The notes under the pieces were generated by a model. It saw nothing but the letters and a program-made list of their open reading frames with translations. It did no database searches and was not told where the DNA came from. Source: Streptomyces formicae (GTDB taxonomy: Bacteria; Actinomycetota; Actinomycetes; Streptomycetales; Streptomycetaceae). Taken from it: 64,000 nt of DNA. Where the stretch lies: NCBI RefSeq assembly GCF_022647665.1, contig NZ_CP071872.1, positions 1,984,001 through 2,048,000 of the forward strand. Direction: 5' to 3'. Of this stretch, positions 1-11,408 are shown piece by piece. Every line of letters begins with the position of its first letter. Within the stretch, counting starts at the first letter, position 1. The position numbers and the translations under genes are program-made.

Positions 1-3252
<3,252 letters not shown>

Positions 3253-3258
3253 GCACCC

Positions 3259-3281
3259 ATCCTGCACCCGACCACTGACAA
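3259..3281 (-). promoter_or_regulatory. RecA-NDp/PafBC-type promoter of lhr
   Basis: Read on the minus strand: TTGTCAGTG, 8 bases, then CAGGAT, matching TTGTCRGTG-N8-TAnnnT except for C in the first hexamer position. The hexamer ends 6 bases before the lhr ATG, so transcription should start at or next to the start codon. The motif is known from mycobacterial DNA-damage promoters controlled by PafBC; its function here is inferred. Confidence 0.65.
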
Positions 3282-3307
3282 CGGTCCCGACCTGCGAGAA
3301 TGTCCGT

Positions 3308-4142
3308 ATGGCCAAGGACGAGTGGGCACGGCTCTGGCAGCACGAGCGGCTGCCCGGCATCGATCTGCTCCGGGCCCGCTATGTGCGCCACACCTTCCCC
3401 CGCCACAGCCACGAGGGGTACGTGTTCGGCACGATCACCGGCGGGATCGAGGAAGTCGGACTGCCCGGCGGAGTCGTCCACGCCGGGCCCGGCACCGTCG
3501 TCATGATCAACCCGGAGGTCCCGCACACCGCCAGGGCCGGGGTGCCCGAGGGCTGGGTGTACTCGATCCTGTACCCGTCGTCACAGGTGGTCGCCGAGAT
3601 CGCCGCCGACACGACGTCGATCCGCGGTACGCCGGGCTTCGCCGAGACCGATGTGGTCGACCACCAGGCGGCGCGCCTCATCCGCGAGTTCCATCGCGCG
3701 GCGGAGGAGGGCAACGCGCTGGCCGCCGACAGCTTGCTGAGGATCGTGGTGGCCCGGATGCTGCGCCGGTACGGGAGCGCAATGTCCCCGCGTGAGCCGC
3801 GCACGGCCGGCGCACGCAACGCGGAGCGCGCCCGGGCGCTGCTGGAGGAGCGCATGGCCGACCCGCCCACGCTCCATGCCCTGGCCTCCGAGCTCGGCAC
3901 CAGCCCGTTCGCCCTGCTGCGCGCCTTCCGCGCCAGCTACGGGATGCCCCCGCACACCTGGCTCACCGACGCTCGGGTCCGCCCGCGCCCGCCTGTTGCT
4001 GGACGAGGGCACCGCCCCGGCGGAGGCGGCCGTGGCGGTCGGCTTCACCGACCAGCCCCACCTCACCCGGCACTTCGCGCGGATCGTGGGTGTGCCGCCA
4101 GGCGCGTACCAGCGGGGGCGCGGGCTCGGCGCCGCCCGCTGA
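3308..4142 (+). pseudogene. AraC-family transcriptional regulator with a +1 frameshift
   Basis: N-terminal AraC-type cupin ligand-binding domain (starts MAKDEWARLW, with HTFPRHSHEGYVFG and VVMINPEVPHTA) followed by two helix-turn-helix units, normally about 277 residues. The frame runs from ATG 3308 through LTDARVR, then the second HTH (ARLLLDEGTAPAEAAVAVGF, then TDQPHLTRHFARIVG) continues in another frame to the TGA at 4140-4142. Removing one C from the CCC at 3982-3984 restores the family sequence RVRRARLLLDEG. The lesion removes the second HTH, so the product should not bind DNA normally, unless this is a sequencing error. It precedes azlC-azlD in the same direction and probably regulated that exporter. 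Confidence 0.8.
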
Positions 4143-4217
4143 CGCACGCGCGGGGCCGCGCGGGGCGCGCAAGAACGTACAAGACCGGGGCCGGACCGCT
4201 CCCGTAGCGTCCACGAC

Positions 4218-5150
4218 GTGGCAGAACGGACAGCACCAGCAGACATACCCATGGACCCCGTCGACCCCATGGACACCACGGCTCCCATGGCTCCCATGGA
4301 CGACGGGCCGGTGACGGTGGCTCCCTCGCCGTCGTCCTCCACCCCGTTGTCCTCCACCCCACTGCCCTCCGCGCCGACGGCTCCCGCGGACGTACCGGCG
4401 AAGGCCGATGCCGCCGTCGTACGCGACGCGCTCGGCGTCGGGGTTGCCGTCGGCATCTCGGGCTTTGCCTTCGGCGTCACCGGGGCCGGCGCGGGTCTCG
4501 GCGTCCTGCAGATCTGCGCGCTCAGCCTGCTCGTCTTCACCGGCGCTTCCCAGTTCGCGCTGGTGGGCGCGCTGGCGGCGGGCGGCAACCCGTTCACCGC
4601 CGCGGCGGGAGCCTTCTTCCTCGGCACCCGCAACGCCTTCTACGGCCTGCGCCTCTCCCAGTTGCTCGCCCTGCCGCGGGCCGTGCGCCCCCTCGCCGCC
4701 CACTGGGTCATCGACGAGACAACGGCCGTCGCCCTGGCCCAGCCCACGCGGCGTGCCGCACGCCTGGGCTTCACCGTCACCGGCCTCACCCTCTACGTGC
4801 TGTGGAACCTGACCACGCTGCTCGGGGCGCTCGGCGCGGAGGCGATCGGTGACACCGACGCCTGGGGGCTCGACGCCGCAGGGCCCGCGGTCTTCCTCGC
4901 CCTGCTCGCACCCATGCTGCGTACGCCCACCGAGCGGGTCGTCGCCGGTGCCGCGGTCGTCCTCGGGCTCGGTCTGCTACCGCTGCTCCCCGCAGGGGTG
5001 CCCGTGCTCGTCGCGGCGCTCGCCGCGCCCGCCGTCCTCTGGCTCGAAGGCCGCAGGATCGGCAACAACCGAAGCCTCGGCGACCCGACCACCGGAGATC
5101 CGACCACCGGCGACGTGACCGCCAACAAGCGGAAGGAAGCGGACCGTTGA
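4218..5150 (+). CDS. azlC: AzlC-family branched-chain amino acid exporter, large subunit
   Basis: Integral membrane protein of the AzlC family (LIV-E type efflux), the large subunit exporting branched-chain amino acids with AzlD. It has 310 residues; the first 70 or so are a low-complexity Pro/Ala/Met/Asp-rich tail with repeated PMDP/PMD units, absent from classical members. The family core begins near VVRDALGVGVAVGISG, with the signature FTGASQFALVG and GTRNAFYGL, followed by several membrane segments. The GTG at 4218 is the first start in frame; a later start is possible because the tail is not conserved. It overlaps the azlD start by four bases, so the two are translationally coupled. Confidence 0.85.
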   Translation: MAERTAPADIPMDPVDPMDTTAPMAPMDDGPVTVAPSPSSSTPLSSTPLPSAPTAPADVPAKADAAVVRDALGVGVAVGISGFAFGVTGAGAGLGVLQICALSLLVFTGASQFALVGALAAGGNPFTAAAGAFFLGTRNAFYGLRLSQLLALPRAVRPLAAHWVIDETTAVALAQPTRRAARLGFTVTGLTLYVLWNLTTLLGALGAEAIGDTDAWGLDAAGPAVFLALLAPMLRTPTERVVAGAAVVLGLGLLPLLPAGVPVLVAALAAPAVLWLEGRRIGNNRSLGDPTTGDPTTGDVTANKRKEADR

Positions 5151-5455
5151 ACGTCTGGATCGCGATCGGGGTGACCGCGGCCGCCTGCTATCTGGTCAAA
5201 CTGGCGGGGCTCCTGGTCCCCGCCGGAGTGCTGGAGCGCCCTCTCGTCCAGCGGCTCGCCGCCCTGCTCCCGGTGGCGCTGCTGGCCGCGCTCACGGCGC
5301 AGGAGACGTTCAGCTCCGGCAGCGCACTGGTCTTCGACGCGAGGGCCGCGGGACTGGGCGCGGCGGCCGTCGCCCTGGTTCTCCGCGCGCCCTTCCTCGT
5401 GGTCGTCGCGGCGGCGGTGCTCGTCACCGCGGGCGTACGCGCGCTCGGGGGCTGA
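5147..5455 (+). CDS. azlD: AzlD-family branched-chain amino acid exporter, small subunit
   Basis: Small four-helix membrane protein of 102 residues, the usual AzlD size, predicted to pair with AzlC. It begins at TTG 5147 within the TTGA overlap with the azlC stop. Hydrophobic helices are seen at WIAIGVTAAACYLVKLAG, LLPVALLAALTAQ, and the C-terminal APFLVVVAAAVLVTAGVRAL. The TTG is the only start that keeps the whole first helix. Confidence 0.85.
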   Translation: MNVWIAIGVTAAACYLVKLAGLLVPAGVLERPLVQRLAALLPVALLAALTAQETFSSGSALVFDARAAGLGAAAVALVLRAPFLVVVAAAVLVTAGVRALGG

Positions 5456-5486
5456 CGCCCGGAGGCCGGCGCCCCGGGGGCCGCTC

Positions 5487-5513
5487 CCTCCTCAGCCTCC
5501 TCAGCCTCCTCAG
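5487..5513. repeat. Three tandem CCTCCTCAG units
   Basis: Three perfect 9-bp direct repeats between azlD and the convergent gene. The last unit supplies the stop codon of the minus-strand gene (5510-5512). The period of nine would add or remove three codons without a frameshift if copy number changed. Confidence 0.8.
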
Positions 5514-6415
5514 CGCAGCGCCCGTCCGTGCGCCCTGAGGGTCCGCAGTGCCTCGATCGTCACGATCGGGCGGGACTCCAGGGCCGTGCCCGGTGCCCAT
5601 TCGCGCCAGCGGATAGGCCAGCCGCCGTCCCTCTGCTGCTCACTCGCGAGATGGTCGAGCGAACGCTCCATCTCCTCGTCCGTGAACCAGCGGCGCGCGA
5701 GCGAGCCCGGCAGGCGCGCGTAGTCGTACGGGAAGTGCCGCTCGCCCGGCGCGTATCCCTGGGCGACCGGATACGAGTCCTGCCGCGCCGGGTCGAGGAC
5801 GACGAGGCGCTGCTCGCGTACCAGCCGGCCGAGCCGGTCCGCCGCAGCCTCGGCGCGGGCCCGGTCCGGGGCGCCGTCCAGGAACGCGACCGCCGCCTCG
5901 ATCTCATACGGATGCGACTTCTCCAGCGCGTCGACCGCCGCCCAGCAGAAGTCGGTCGCCCGGAACAGCCAGGCGTGCCACACCTGATTGCGGTGCAGCA
6001 GGCCGACGACCGGCCCCGTCGCCAGCAACTCGCTCGGGGGGTCGTCGACGACAGGGATGAACGGCGCCGAGGGATAGCCGCGCTGAGAGGGGTGGATCGC
6101 GGGGAGCGCGCCCTCCTCGGTGGCCACGTCCGTGAAGTAGCGGCAGATCCGCTCCACCCGCAGCCCGCCGCAGCGTCCGATGGAGTCCAGGACCCGCAGC
6201 GCGTGCGCCGAGTGCAGCGGCTGGCTCACGGGGCCGCGCAGATCGGGGTCCAGGGCGTGTCCGTACCCGCCGTCGGCGTTGAGGTACGCGCTGAGCGCGG
6301 CCTCGACCGGTTCCGCGTCCGCGCCCAGGAAGTGGTACGCGAACCGCCGCTGCTCGAGCACGCGGGCCGTCAGCCAGATGAAGTGCTCGGCACGTGCCAA
6401 GGGTGTTCCAGCCAT
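5510..6415 (-). CDS. Conserved protein resembling prenyltransferase/squalene-oxidase repeat proteins
   Basis: 301-residue soluble protein starting MAGTPLARAEHFIWL. It contains repeats typical of alpha/alpha-toroid terpenoid folds: SAYLNADGGYGHALDPDLRG near the N-terminus and LASEQQRDGGWPIRWREWAPG near the C-terminus, both Gly-Gly-(Tyr/Trp) turns. I see no DDxD or DxDD catalytic motif, so cyclase activity is not supported. Proteins of this type are annotated in Streptomyces as hypothetical or prenyltransferase-like. Convergent with azlCD and divergent from the DUF3046 gene. Confidence 0.75.
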   Translation of the reverse strand: MAGTPLARAEHFIWLTARVLEQRRFAYHFLGADAEPVEAALSAYLNADGGYGHALDPDLRGPVSQPLHSAHALRVLDSIGRCGGLRVERICRYFTDVATEEGALPAIHPSQRGYPSAPFIPVVDDPPSELLATGPVVGLLHRNQVWHAWLFRATDFCWAAVDALEKSHPYEIEAAVAFLDGAPDRARAEAAADRLGRLVREQRLVVLDPARQDSYPVAQGYAPGERHFPYDYARLPGSLARRWFTDEEMERSLDHLASEQQRDGGWPIRWREWAPGTALESRPIVTIEALRTLRAHGRALR

Positions 6416-6494
6416 GTTCCGACCGTAGGGCGGAAAGGGCTTTCGGCAAGGCGGACCGGCTCGGCTGCACTCTCAGGAGCGCGATACTGGGGTC

Positions 6495-6689
6495 ATGCGG
6501 TTGACGATTTTCTGGGAGCGGATGGAAGAGTACTTCGGCGCGGCGTACGCCGACTCCTTCGCGCGCGACCATGTGATGGCCGAGCTCGGTGGCCGCACGG
6601 TGCACGAGGCACTGGCCGCCGGGTGGGAGACGAAGGACGTCTGGCGCGGGGTGTGCGCCGCGATGGGGATTCCCGCGGACAAGCGATGA
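6495..6689 (+). CDS. DUF3046 protein
   Basis: 64-residue actinobacterial protein (MRLTIFWERMEEYFG to AAMGIPADKR) matching the DUF3046 family, which is normally found just upstream of recA in Streptomyces and mycobacteria. No function is established. The ATG at 6495 has a TACTGGGG sequence just upstream and no strong ribosome site. The conserved position next to recA-recX suggests, but does not show, a link to that locus. Confidence 0.85.
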   Translation: MRLTIFWERMEEYFGAAYADSFARDHVMAELGGRTVHEALAAGWETKDVWRGVCAAMGIPADKR

Positions 6690-6746
6690 GCGGCGACGAG
6701 CGGCGTCGAGCCGCGGCTTTCTGCGGGCCGATGGTGAGTTGGAGAG

Positions 6747-6757
6747 TTTTCCACAGG
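6747..6757 (+). promoter_or_regulatory. TTTTCCACAGG element, DnaA-box-like, copy 1
   Basis: An 11-base sequence 40 bases upstream of the AI-2E gene, repeated identically upstream of recA at 8328-8338. TTTTCCACA differs by one base from the DnaA box TTATCCACA and from the Streptomyces-preferred TTGTCCACA. Binding is unproven. Confidence 0.35.
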
Positions 6758-6797
6758 CTGTCGTCCGGTTGTCGGGGCGGTGCGCGAGACTTGATGC

Positions 6798-8234
6798 GTG
6801 GCACCGACTGACGAGACCGTCCAAGACGAGAATCGTCCGCCCGTCCGGCCCTCGCAGGCCGGGCGGGCGGACGCCGCTGCCGCGCCCCCGCCGGCGGGGG
6901 CCGGCGATGCGCCGACGGTCCCCGCGCCCGCCGCCGCAGGGCAGCTCCGGTCCGGCCCGGCGCAGGCGGCTTCGCTGCCCGGCGATGCGGCGCGGGAGGG
7001 CAGCGGACCGCGGGACGGCGGCGCACCGCCGGACGGCGCGGTTGCCGCCGGCTCCGGCGGGAGCGCCCGTATGCCCCGGTGGCTGCCCCGTGCCATGGTT
7101 CTCGCGCTGGCGCTCTACGCCTGCTTCCAGCTCGGCAGCTGGGCGTTCCACCAGCTCGTCGGGCTGCTCATCAATGTCCTGATCGCGTTCTTCGTGGCGC
7201 TGGCCATCGAGCCCGCGGTCGGTCGCATGGCGGCTCGCGGCATGCGCCGCGGATTCGCCACCTTCCTCGTCTTCTTCGCGGTCCTGGTGGCCGCCGTCGG
7301 CTTCGTCGTGCTGCTCGGCTCGATGCTGGCAGGCCAGATAGTCGAGATGGTCGAGGACTTCCCCAAGTATCTCGACCAGGTGATCAACTGGATCAACGAG
7401 ACCTTCCGCACCGAGCTGTCCCGTGTCGAGATGCAGGACAGTCTGCTGCGCTCCGACTGGCTGCAGAAATACGTCGAGAACGGCGCGACCGGCGTGCTCG
7501 ACGTCTCCGCGACCGTGCTCGGCGGGCTGTTCAAGCTGCTGACGATATTCCTCTTCTCCTTCTACTTCGCGGCCGACGGACCCCGGCTGCGGCGGGCGCT
7601 CTGCTCGGTGCTGCCGCCCGCGAAGCAGGCGGAGGTGCTGCGCGCCTGGGAGATCGCGGTCGACAAGACCGGTGGGTACATCTACTCGCGCGGTCTGATG
7701 GCACTGATCTCCGGAGTCGCGCACTACGTGCTGCTGGCGCTGCTCGGCGTGCCCTACGCTCCGGCGCTGGCGGTGTGGGTGGGCCTCGTCTCCCAGTTCA
7801 TCCCCACGATCGGCACGTATCTGGCGGGCGCCCTGCCGATGCTGATCGCGTTCACGGTCAACCCCTGGTACGCGCTGTGGGTGCTCGGCTTCGTGCTGAT
7901 CTACCAGCAGTTCGAGAACTATGTGCTGCAGCCGAAGCTCACCGCCAGGACCGTCGACATCCACCCCGCGGTGGCGTTCGGCTCGGTCGTCGCGGGCACC
8001 GCACTGCTGGGTGCGGTCGGCGCGCTGATCGCGATCCCGGCGGTCGCGACGCTCCAGGCGTTCCTCGGTGCTTATGTGAAGCGGTACGACGTGACGGACG
8101 ACCCGCGCGTCCATGGCCACCGGCGCCACGGCGAGGCGGTGGTGGCCCGCCTTCAGCAGGTGCTGAGCAGCAGAAGTGCGGGCGGAAAGAGGGAGCAGCC
8201 GCCGCCCGCGGAGCCCTCGCAGGACGGCGCCTGA
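6798..8234 (+). CDS. AI-2E family transporter
   Basis: 478-residue membrane protein of the AI-2E/TqsA/PerM family. The first 90 residues are a Pro/Ala/Gly-rich cytoplasmic tail. The membrane core begins near MPRWLPRAMVLALALYA with paired N-terminal helices, a soluble middle segment (IVEMVEDFPKYLDQVINWIN) and C-terminal helices including SQFIPTIGTYLAGALPM and the family signature YQQFENYVLQPKL. Members are proposed to export small molecules or ions; substrate cannot be told from sequence. The GTG at 6798 lies 6 bases after a promoter-like hexamer, so the message may be leaderless. It lies directly upstream of recA in the same orientation but has its own intergenic region. Confidence 0.88.
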   Translation: MAPTDETVQDENRPPVRPSQAGRADAAAAPPPAGAGDAPTVPAPAAAGQLRSGPAQAASLPGDAAREGSGPRDGGAPPDGAVAAGSGGSARMPRWLPRAMVLALALYACFQLGSWAFHQLVGLLINVLIAFFVALAIEPAVGRMAARGMRRGFATFLVFFAVLVAAVGFVVLLGSMLAGQIVEMVEDFPKYLDQVINWINETFRTELSRVEMQDSLLRSDWLQKYVENGATGVLDVSATVLGGLFKLLTIFLFSFYFAADGPRLRRALCSVLPPAKQAEVLRAWEIAVDKTGGYIYSRGLMALISGVAHYVLLALLGVPYAPALAVWVGLVSQFIPTIGTYLAGALPMLIAFTVNPWYALWVLGFVLIYQQFENYVLQPKLTARTVDIHPAVAFGSVVAGTALLGAVGALIAIPAVATLQAFLGAYVKRYDVTDDPRVHGHRRHGEAVVARLQQVLSSRSAGGKREQPPPAEPSQDGA

Positions 8235-8271
8235 GGCTCCCGGGGGCCGGGTGGCGCGCTTGACACAAAAA

Positions 8272-8287
8272 TCGAACATCCATTCTT
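8272..8287 (+). promoter_or_regulatory. LexA (SOS) box of recA
   Basis: TCGAAC-ATCC-ATTCTT, one base from the actinobacterial consensus GAAC-N4-GTTC in its core. It lies just behind a TTGACA at 8260-8265, so LexA would occlude the distal recA promoter. Confidence 0.75.
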
Positions 8288-8327
8288 ATGGGACTCCAGC
8301 CCTTGAAATCCCGGGGTTCTCGCCGGG

Positions 8328-8338
8328 TTTTCCACAGG
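8328..8338 (+). promoter_or_regulatory. TTTTCCACAGG element, DnaA-box-like, copy 2
   Basis: Identical 11-mer to 6747-6757, placed between the two recA promoters. One mismatch to a DnaA box. Confidence 0.35.
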
Positions 8339-8359
8339 TTGGAGGGACGTCGGGGCGCA

Positions 8360-8382
8360 TTGTCAGTGGCAGGGGTTAGCGT
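8360..8382 (+). promoter_or_regulatory. RecA-NDp/PafBC-type promoter of recA
   Basis: TTGTCAGTG, 8 bases, TAGCGT: an exact fit to the LexA-independent DNA-damage promoter consensus TTGTCRGTG-N8-TAnnnT described for mycobacterial recA. It is 43 bases upstream of the recA ATG and downstream of the LexA box, giving recA two separately controlled promoters. Confidence 0.85.
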
Positions 8383-8425
8383 CTTTGACGTGAAGCGATC
8401 GACTCAAGCAAACCGGGTGGAACCC

Positions 8426-9565
8426 ATGGCAGGAACCGACCGCGAGAAGGCGCTCGACGCCGCGCTCGCACAGATTGAACGGCAATTCGGCAAGGGCGCC
8501 GTGATGCGCCTGGGCGAGCGGCCGAATGAGCCCATCGAGGTCATCCCCACCGGGTCGACCGCACTCGACGTCGCGCTCGGCGTCGGCGGCCTGCCGCGCG
8601 GCCGTGTGGTGGAGGTGTACGGGCCGGAGTCCTCCGGTAAGACGACCCTGACCCTGCACGCCGTGGCCAACGCGCAGAAGGCCGGCGGCCAGGTCGCCTT
8701 CGTGGACGCCGAGCACGCCCTCGACCCCGAGTACGCGAAGAAGCTCGGCGTCGACATCGACAATCTGATCCTGTCCCAGCCCGACAACGGCGAGCAGGCG
8801 CTCGAGATCGTCGACATGCTCGTCCGCTCCGGTGCCCTCGACCTCATCGTCATCGACTCCGTCGCCGCGCTCGTGCCGCGCGCGGAGATCGAGGGCGAGA
8901 TGGGCGACTCGCACGTGGGTCTCCAGGCCCGTCTGATGAGCCAGGCGCTCCGGAAGATCACCAGCGCGCTCAACCAGTCGAAGACCACCGCGATCTTCAT
9001 CAACCAGCTCCGCGAGAAGATCGGCGTGATGTTCGGCTCGCCGGAGACCACGACCGGTGGCCGCGCGCTCAAGTTCTACGCCTCGGTGCGCATCGACATC
9101 CGTCGTATCGAGACCCTCAAGGACGGCACGGAGGCGGTGGGCAACCGCACCCGCTGCAAGGTCGTGAAGAACAAGGTGGCGCCGCCCTTCAAGCAGGCCG
9201 AGTTCGACATCCTGTACGGGCAGGGGATCAGCCGTGAGGGCGGTCTCATCGACATGGGCGTGGAGCACGGCTTCGTCCGCAAGGCCGGCGCCTGGTACAC
9301 GTACGAGGGCGACCAGCTCGGCCAGGGCAAGGAGAACGCGCGGAACTTCCTGAAGGACAACCCCGACCTCGCCAACGAGATCGAGAAGAAGATCAAGGAG
9401 AAGCTGGGTGTCGGGGTGAGCCCGGAGGCCCCGTCGGCGGAGCCGGGGGTGGACGCGGCGGGTGCCGCGGCCACGGGCACGGGCGCTGAGCCCGCGAAGG
9501 CCGCGCCTGCGCCCGCCGCGAAGGCGACCAAGGCCACCAAGGCGGCGGCCTCGGCCAAGAGCTGA
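8426..9565 (+). CDS. recA: Recombinase RecA
   Basis: 379-residue RecA, which forms filaments on single-stranded DNA, drives strand exchange and stimulates LexA self-cleavage. The Walker A motif GPESSGKTT is at residues 66-74; the family signature [14 protein letters not shown] is also present. After residue 330 the C-terminus is an Ala/Pro/Lys-rich tail ending [11 protein letters not shown], as usual in Streptomyces. The ATG at 8426 starts [14 protein letters not shown], the standard N-terminus. Controlled by a LexA box and a PafBC-type promoter; recX follows after 8 bases, so they are co-transcribed. Confidence 0.98.
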   Translation: MAGTDREKALDAALAQIERQFGKGAVMRLGERPNEPIEVIPTGSTALDVALGVGGLPRGRVVEVYGPESSGKTTLTLHAVANAQKAGGQVAFVDAEHALDPEYAKKLGVDIDNLILSQPDNGEQALEIVDMLVRSGALDLIVIDSVAALVPRAEIEGEMGDSHVGLQARLMSQALRKITSALNQSKTTAIFINQLREKIGVMFGSPETTTGGRALKFYASVRIDIRRIETLKDGTEAVGNRTRCKVVKNKVAPPFKQAEFDILYGQGISREGGLIDMGVEHGFVRKAGAWYTYEGDQLGQGKENARNFLKDNPDLANEIEKKIKEKLGVGVSPEAPSAEPGVDAAGAAATGTGAEPAKAAPAPAAKATKATKAAASAKS

Positions 9566-9573
9566 GCCGCTCC

Positions 9574-10179
9574 GTGACCCGGCGCACCGAATGGCCAGGG
9601 CACGAGAGCCCGGCACGATCGGCTGGACAGGGCCTGGGCGACAGCCCCGACTCGTCGAGGGCCGAGAAGGAGCTGTCGCCCCAGGATCCGGCCGAGCGGG
9701 CGCGGGCGATCTGCCTGCGCCTGCTCACCGGAACCCCGCGCACGCGGAAGCAGCTCCGCGATGCACTGCACAAGCGGGATATTCCGGACGAGGTCGCCGA
9801 TGAGGTCCTGTCCCGATTCGAGGACGTCGGCCTCATCGACGACGGGGCGTTCGCGGACGCCTGGGTCGAGTCCCGGCACCACGGACGCGGGCTGGCCCGC
9901 CGCGCTCTCGCACGTGAACTGCGCACCAAGGGTGTCGACTCTGCACTGATCGACGAGGCGGTCGGGCAGCTCGACCCGGACCAGGAGGAGGCGACCGCCC
10001 GCGAACTGGTCGCCCGCAGGCTCAGGTCCACCCGTGGCCTCGAGCGGGACCGCAGGCTTCGCCGGCTTGCGGGCATGCTCGCCCGCAAGGGATACCCGGA
10101 GGGCATGGCCCTGCGCGTCGTCCGCGAGGCACTGGAGCAGGAGGGGGAGGACGTCGAGGACCTGGGCGACCACTACTGA
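9574..10179 (+). CDS. recX: Regulatory protein RecX
   Basis: 201-residue RecX, which binds RecA filaments and limits their activity. Three-helix repeats are visible: AICLRLLTGTPRTRKQLRDA, RFEDVGLIDDGAFADAWVES, and RRLRRLAGMLARKGYPEG. The GTG at 9574 is 8 bases after the recA stop. The first 35 residues are a non-conserved extension, so a start further in is possible. Operon position is diagnostic. Confidence 0.95.
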   Translation: MTRRTEWPGHESPARSAGQGLGDSPDSSRAEKELSPQDPAERARAICLRLLTGTPRTRKQLRDALHKRDIPDEVADEVLSRFEDVGLIDDGAFADAWVESRHHGRGLARRALARELRTKGVDSALIDEAVGQLDPDQEEATARELVARRLRSTRGLERDRRLRRLAGMLARKGYPEGMALRVVREALEQEGEDVEDLGDHY

Positions 10180-10226
10180 CCGGGCCGGCGGTGGGGGCAT
10201 GGCCGACCGGAGGCCCCGGAGGGGAC

Positions 10227-10252
10227 GGGGTGGGGGCGGAGAACCCCACCCC
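10227..10252. terminator. Bidirectional terminator hairpin, recX/rhodanese
   Basis: GGGGTGGGG and CCCCACCCC form a perfect 9-bp stem with an 8-base loop between convergent recX and the rhodanese gene. No U-tract, as is common in Streptomyces. Confidence 0.65.
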
Positions 10253-10266
10253 GGGGCCACCGTTCG

Positions 10267-10308
10267 GTGCGTGTGCGTGTGCGTGTGCGTGTGCGTGTGC
10301 GTGCGTGC
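10267..10308. repeat. GTGTGC microsatellite
   Basis: Five perfect GTGTGC hexamers (10271-10300) flanked by GTGC units, in the non-coding gap between recX and the rhodanese gene. Alternating purine-pyrimidine sequence of this kind can adopt Z-DNA and is prone to slippage. Confidence 0.9.
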
Positions 10309-10365
10309 CGCTTCGTGCCGGTTGAGGCCGGCCGGCCTCGTGGCCCGCCACGGCCCGGTGCTGCG

Positions 10366-10773
10366 CTACGCCGTCGCGTCGCTCGGCACCCGTACCGGCA
10401 GGCCCGCTGACCGCCATGCCTGGAAGCCGCCCACCAGGTCGGTCGCACGGTGCAGGCCCAGTTGCTGGAGAGAGGCGGCGGCAAGGGAGGAGGCGTATCC
10501 CTCGTTGCAGATCACCACAACCCACAGATCGTGATCGGTGGCCTCGGGCGCGCGGTGGCTGCCCCGGGGGTCCAGACGCCACTCCAGCTCATTGCGCTCC
10601 ACGACCAGCGCGCCCGGGATCAGCCCGTCCCTGTCGCGCAGCGCCGCATAGCGGATGTCCACCAGCAGCGCCCCCTCGGCCGCGGCGTCGAAGGCCTCGC
10701 GCGGCCCGACCCGGTCCAGGCCGTCCCGCACCCGCTCCAGCAACTCGTCGATACCCACAGGGCGGTTGCTCAC
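10366..10773 (-). CDS. Rhodanese-like domain protein
   Basis: 135-residue single rhodanese domain. The active-site loop reads VVICNEGYASSLAA, with the catalytic Cys followed by an NEGYAS loop, and the end of the fold is DLVGGFQAWRSAGLPV. Such proteins move sulfane sulfur between thiols and acceptors. GTG at 10773 overlaps the cysteine dioxygenase stop by four bases (GTGA), so they are translationally coupled. The pairing suggests handling of sulfur released in cysteine breakdown. Confidence 0.88.
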   Translation of the reverse strand: MSNRPVGIDELLERVRDGLDRVGPREAFDAAAEGALLVDIRYAALRDRDGLIPGALVVERNELEWRLDPRGSHRAPEATDHDLWVVVICNEGYASSLAAASLQQLGLHRATDLVGGFQAWRSAGLPVRVPSDATA

Positions 10774-11312
10774 TGCCAGTCCTCCGGACGCTCGACCTGC
10801 TCCAGACGGAGCACCGTGCCGGACCGGCTGAAGCGCCGGATCAGCGGCAGCGGCGGATAGTACGCGTGGACCGAGACCGCGTGCTCGGTCTCCGACTCGT
10901 TCAGCACCTCGTGCACATGGTGCTGTCCGAAAGCCCGCCCCTGGCCGGGGCCCAACCGCCGCTCGCGGTCCACCCCTTCGGCCAGCTCCAGAGTCTTCCA
11001 GCCGCTGGCCGGGAGCCGCACCGCGAGGGCGTTCTCCTTCAGCTCGCCGGAGGCCGTGGCGAACGCGCCGATCGACTCGGCGTGGTCGTGCCAGCCCGTG
11101 CCGGTGCCCGGCGGCCAGCCGATCACCCAGGCCTCGCTGCCGCCGGGTCCCTCCAGCCGCACCCAGGTGCGGCCCTGCGGGTCGAGCGGAAGGGAGGCGA
11201 TCAGTCCGGTGTCGGCGGCGGTGCGCCGGACGAAGTCGAGCAGATCGGCCGCGATGGGCGCGGCCGGCTCCGGCCGTGCGGAGACGGCGGCAGGCTGAGG
11301 CAGCTGAGACAC
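10770..11312 (-). CDS. Cysteine dioxygenase
   Basis: Cupin-fold non-heme iron enzyme of the cysteine dioxygenase type I family, oxidising L-cysteine to cysteine sulfinate. Iron-ligand histidines are visible in GTGTGWHDHAESIGAF and again in GQHHVHEVLNESE. The C-terminal motif SVHAYYPPLPLIRRF is typical. I place the start at GTG 11312 (VSQLPQPAAV), preceded by AGGACGG; an upstream GTG at 11342 adds ten residues but has no ribosome site. A Cys-rich leader peptide lies 96 bases upstream, suggesting control by cysteine supply. Confidence 0.87.
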   Translation of the reverse strand: MSQLPQPAAVSARPEPAAPIAADLLDFVRRTAADTGLIASLPLDPQGRTWVRLEGPGGSEAWVIGWPPGTGTGWHDHAESIGAFATASGELKENALAVRLPASGWKTLELAEGVDRERRLGPGQGRAFGQHHVHEVLNESETEHAVSVHAYYPPLPLIRRFSRSGTVLRLEQVERPEDWQ

Positions 11313-11408
11313 GGGGAACCGTCCTGGAAGTTCGCAGTTCACAGAGCGCGTGGCCCGGCATACGCAGAGGCGGGCGCGGGCGCGCAGGAGGAGAAGAAGA
11401 AGGCGAAT

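Noticed and set aside
11313..11342. Upstream GTG 11342 as cysteine dioxygenase start
   Set aside because: No ribosome site precedes it, while GTG 11312 has AGGACGG upstream; kept as an alternative only.
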